Below, piece by piece: positions 63,970-64,000 of a stretch of 64,000 nt of DNA. Within the stretch, counting starts at the first letter, position 1, and each line of letters starts with the position of its first letter. The notes beneath the pieces are model-generated. The model was not told the origin of the DNA. It saw nothing but the letters and a program-made list of their open reading frames with translations, and made no database searches. Source of the DNA: Acidithiobacillus sp. AMEEHan (lineage in GTDB: Bacteria > Pseudomonadota > Gammaproteobacteria > Acidithiobacillales > Acidithiobacillaceae); contig NZ_CP118747.1 of assembly GCF_030996345.1 (NCBI RefSeq), forward strand, positions 2,106,001 to 2,170,000. The letters run 5' to 3'. A program made the translations under genes and the position numbers.

Positions 63970-64000
63970 CCCTCAATCCCCCTATTCGGGTTGCAGCAGA

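Overview
The window looks like an Acidithiobacillus chromosome (an acidophilic sulfur oxidiser). The best evidence is the adjacent pair of a secreted PQQ-type beta-propeller tetrathionate hydrolase (tetH, about 50.3 kb) and a DoxD/DoxA-fused thiosulfate:quinone oxidoreductase (about 51.9 kb). This is supported by a 1.3 kb ISL3 element resembling ISAfe1 and by GC-rich housekeeping genes (gltBD, hemE). The species cannot be fixed from the sequence alone.

Left part (1-26.8 kb): mobile DNA. It opens inside a minus-strand defence operon, copy A: helicase with a C-terminal DUF3883 domain, a tandem hairpin array, a NYN nuclease, a DUF1156 DNA methylase and a DUF499 ATPase. This composition matches what I recall as Hma (helicase-methylase-ATPase), related to DISARM. 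Next come a MobF (TraI/TrwC) relaxase and a TraK/TraL/TraM-like trio. Then follows a two-sided cargo module: AAA+/AAA+ ATPase, PD-(D/E)XK nuclease and an unknown protein on one strand, WYL regulator and ADP-ribosylglycohydrolase on the other. A minus-strand replication/excision block follows (HTH protein, Cys-rich protein, RepA-type helicase, Toprim primase, AlpA-like factor, unknown protein), ending in a higA-higB-integrase group next to a 3' tRNA-Lys fragment. This reads as an integrative mobilizable element whose right attachment site is at about 26.8 kb. No type IV secretion genes are in the window.

Middle part (26.9-40.4 kb): an intact IS66 element with an 8-bp target duplication lies just past the last gene of a second, diverged Hma locus (copy B). 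Copy B has the same gene order as copy A, plus one embedded membrane-anchored protein that copy A lacks. Both loci carry a tandem array of double hairpins directly upstream of the NYN nuclease gene, and the units vary while keeping their stems. Structured repeats in front of a nuclease gene recall type III toxin-antitoxin loci and are the most interesting signal in the window.

Right part (40.7-64 kb): mostly core genome. An OmpR-type two-component system is divergent from a tripartite RND efflux operon. An ISL3 element with an 8-bp target duplication sits just upstream of the tetH promoter. After tetH-doxDA come three minus-strand genes for exported proteins (P460-like haem protein, DsrE-like protein, unknown). 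The window ends with gltB-gltD-hemE and a convergent pair probably making ornithine lipids (olsB-olsA). TGTTACA/TGTAACA elements occur both at the tetH promoter and between the response regulator and the efflux operon, so one regulator may control both.
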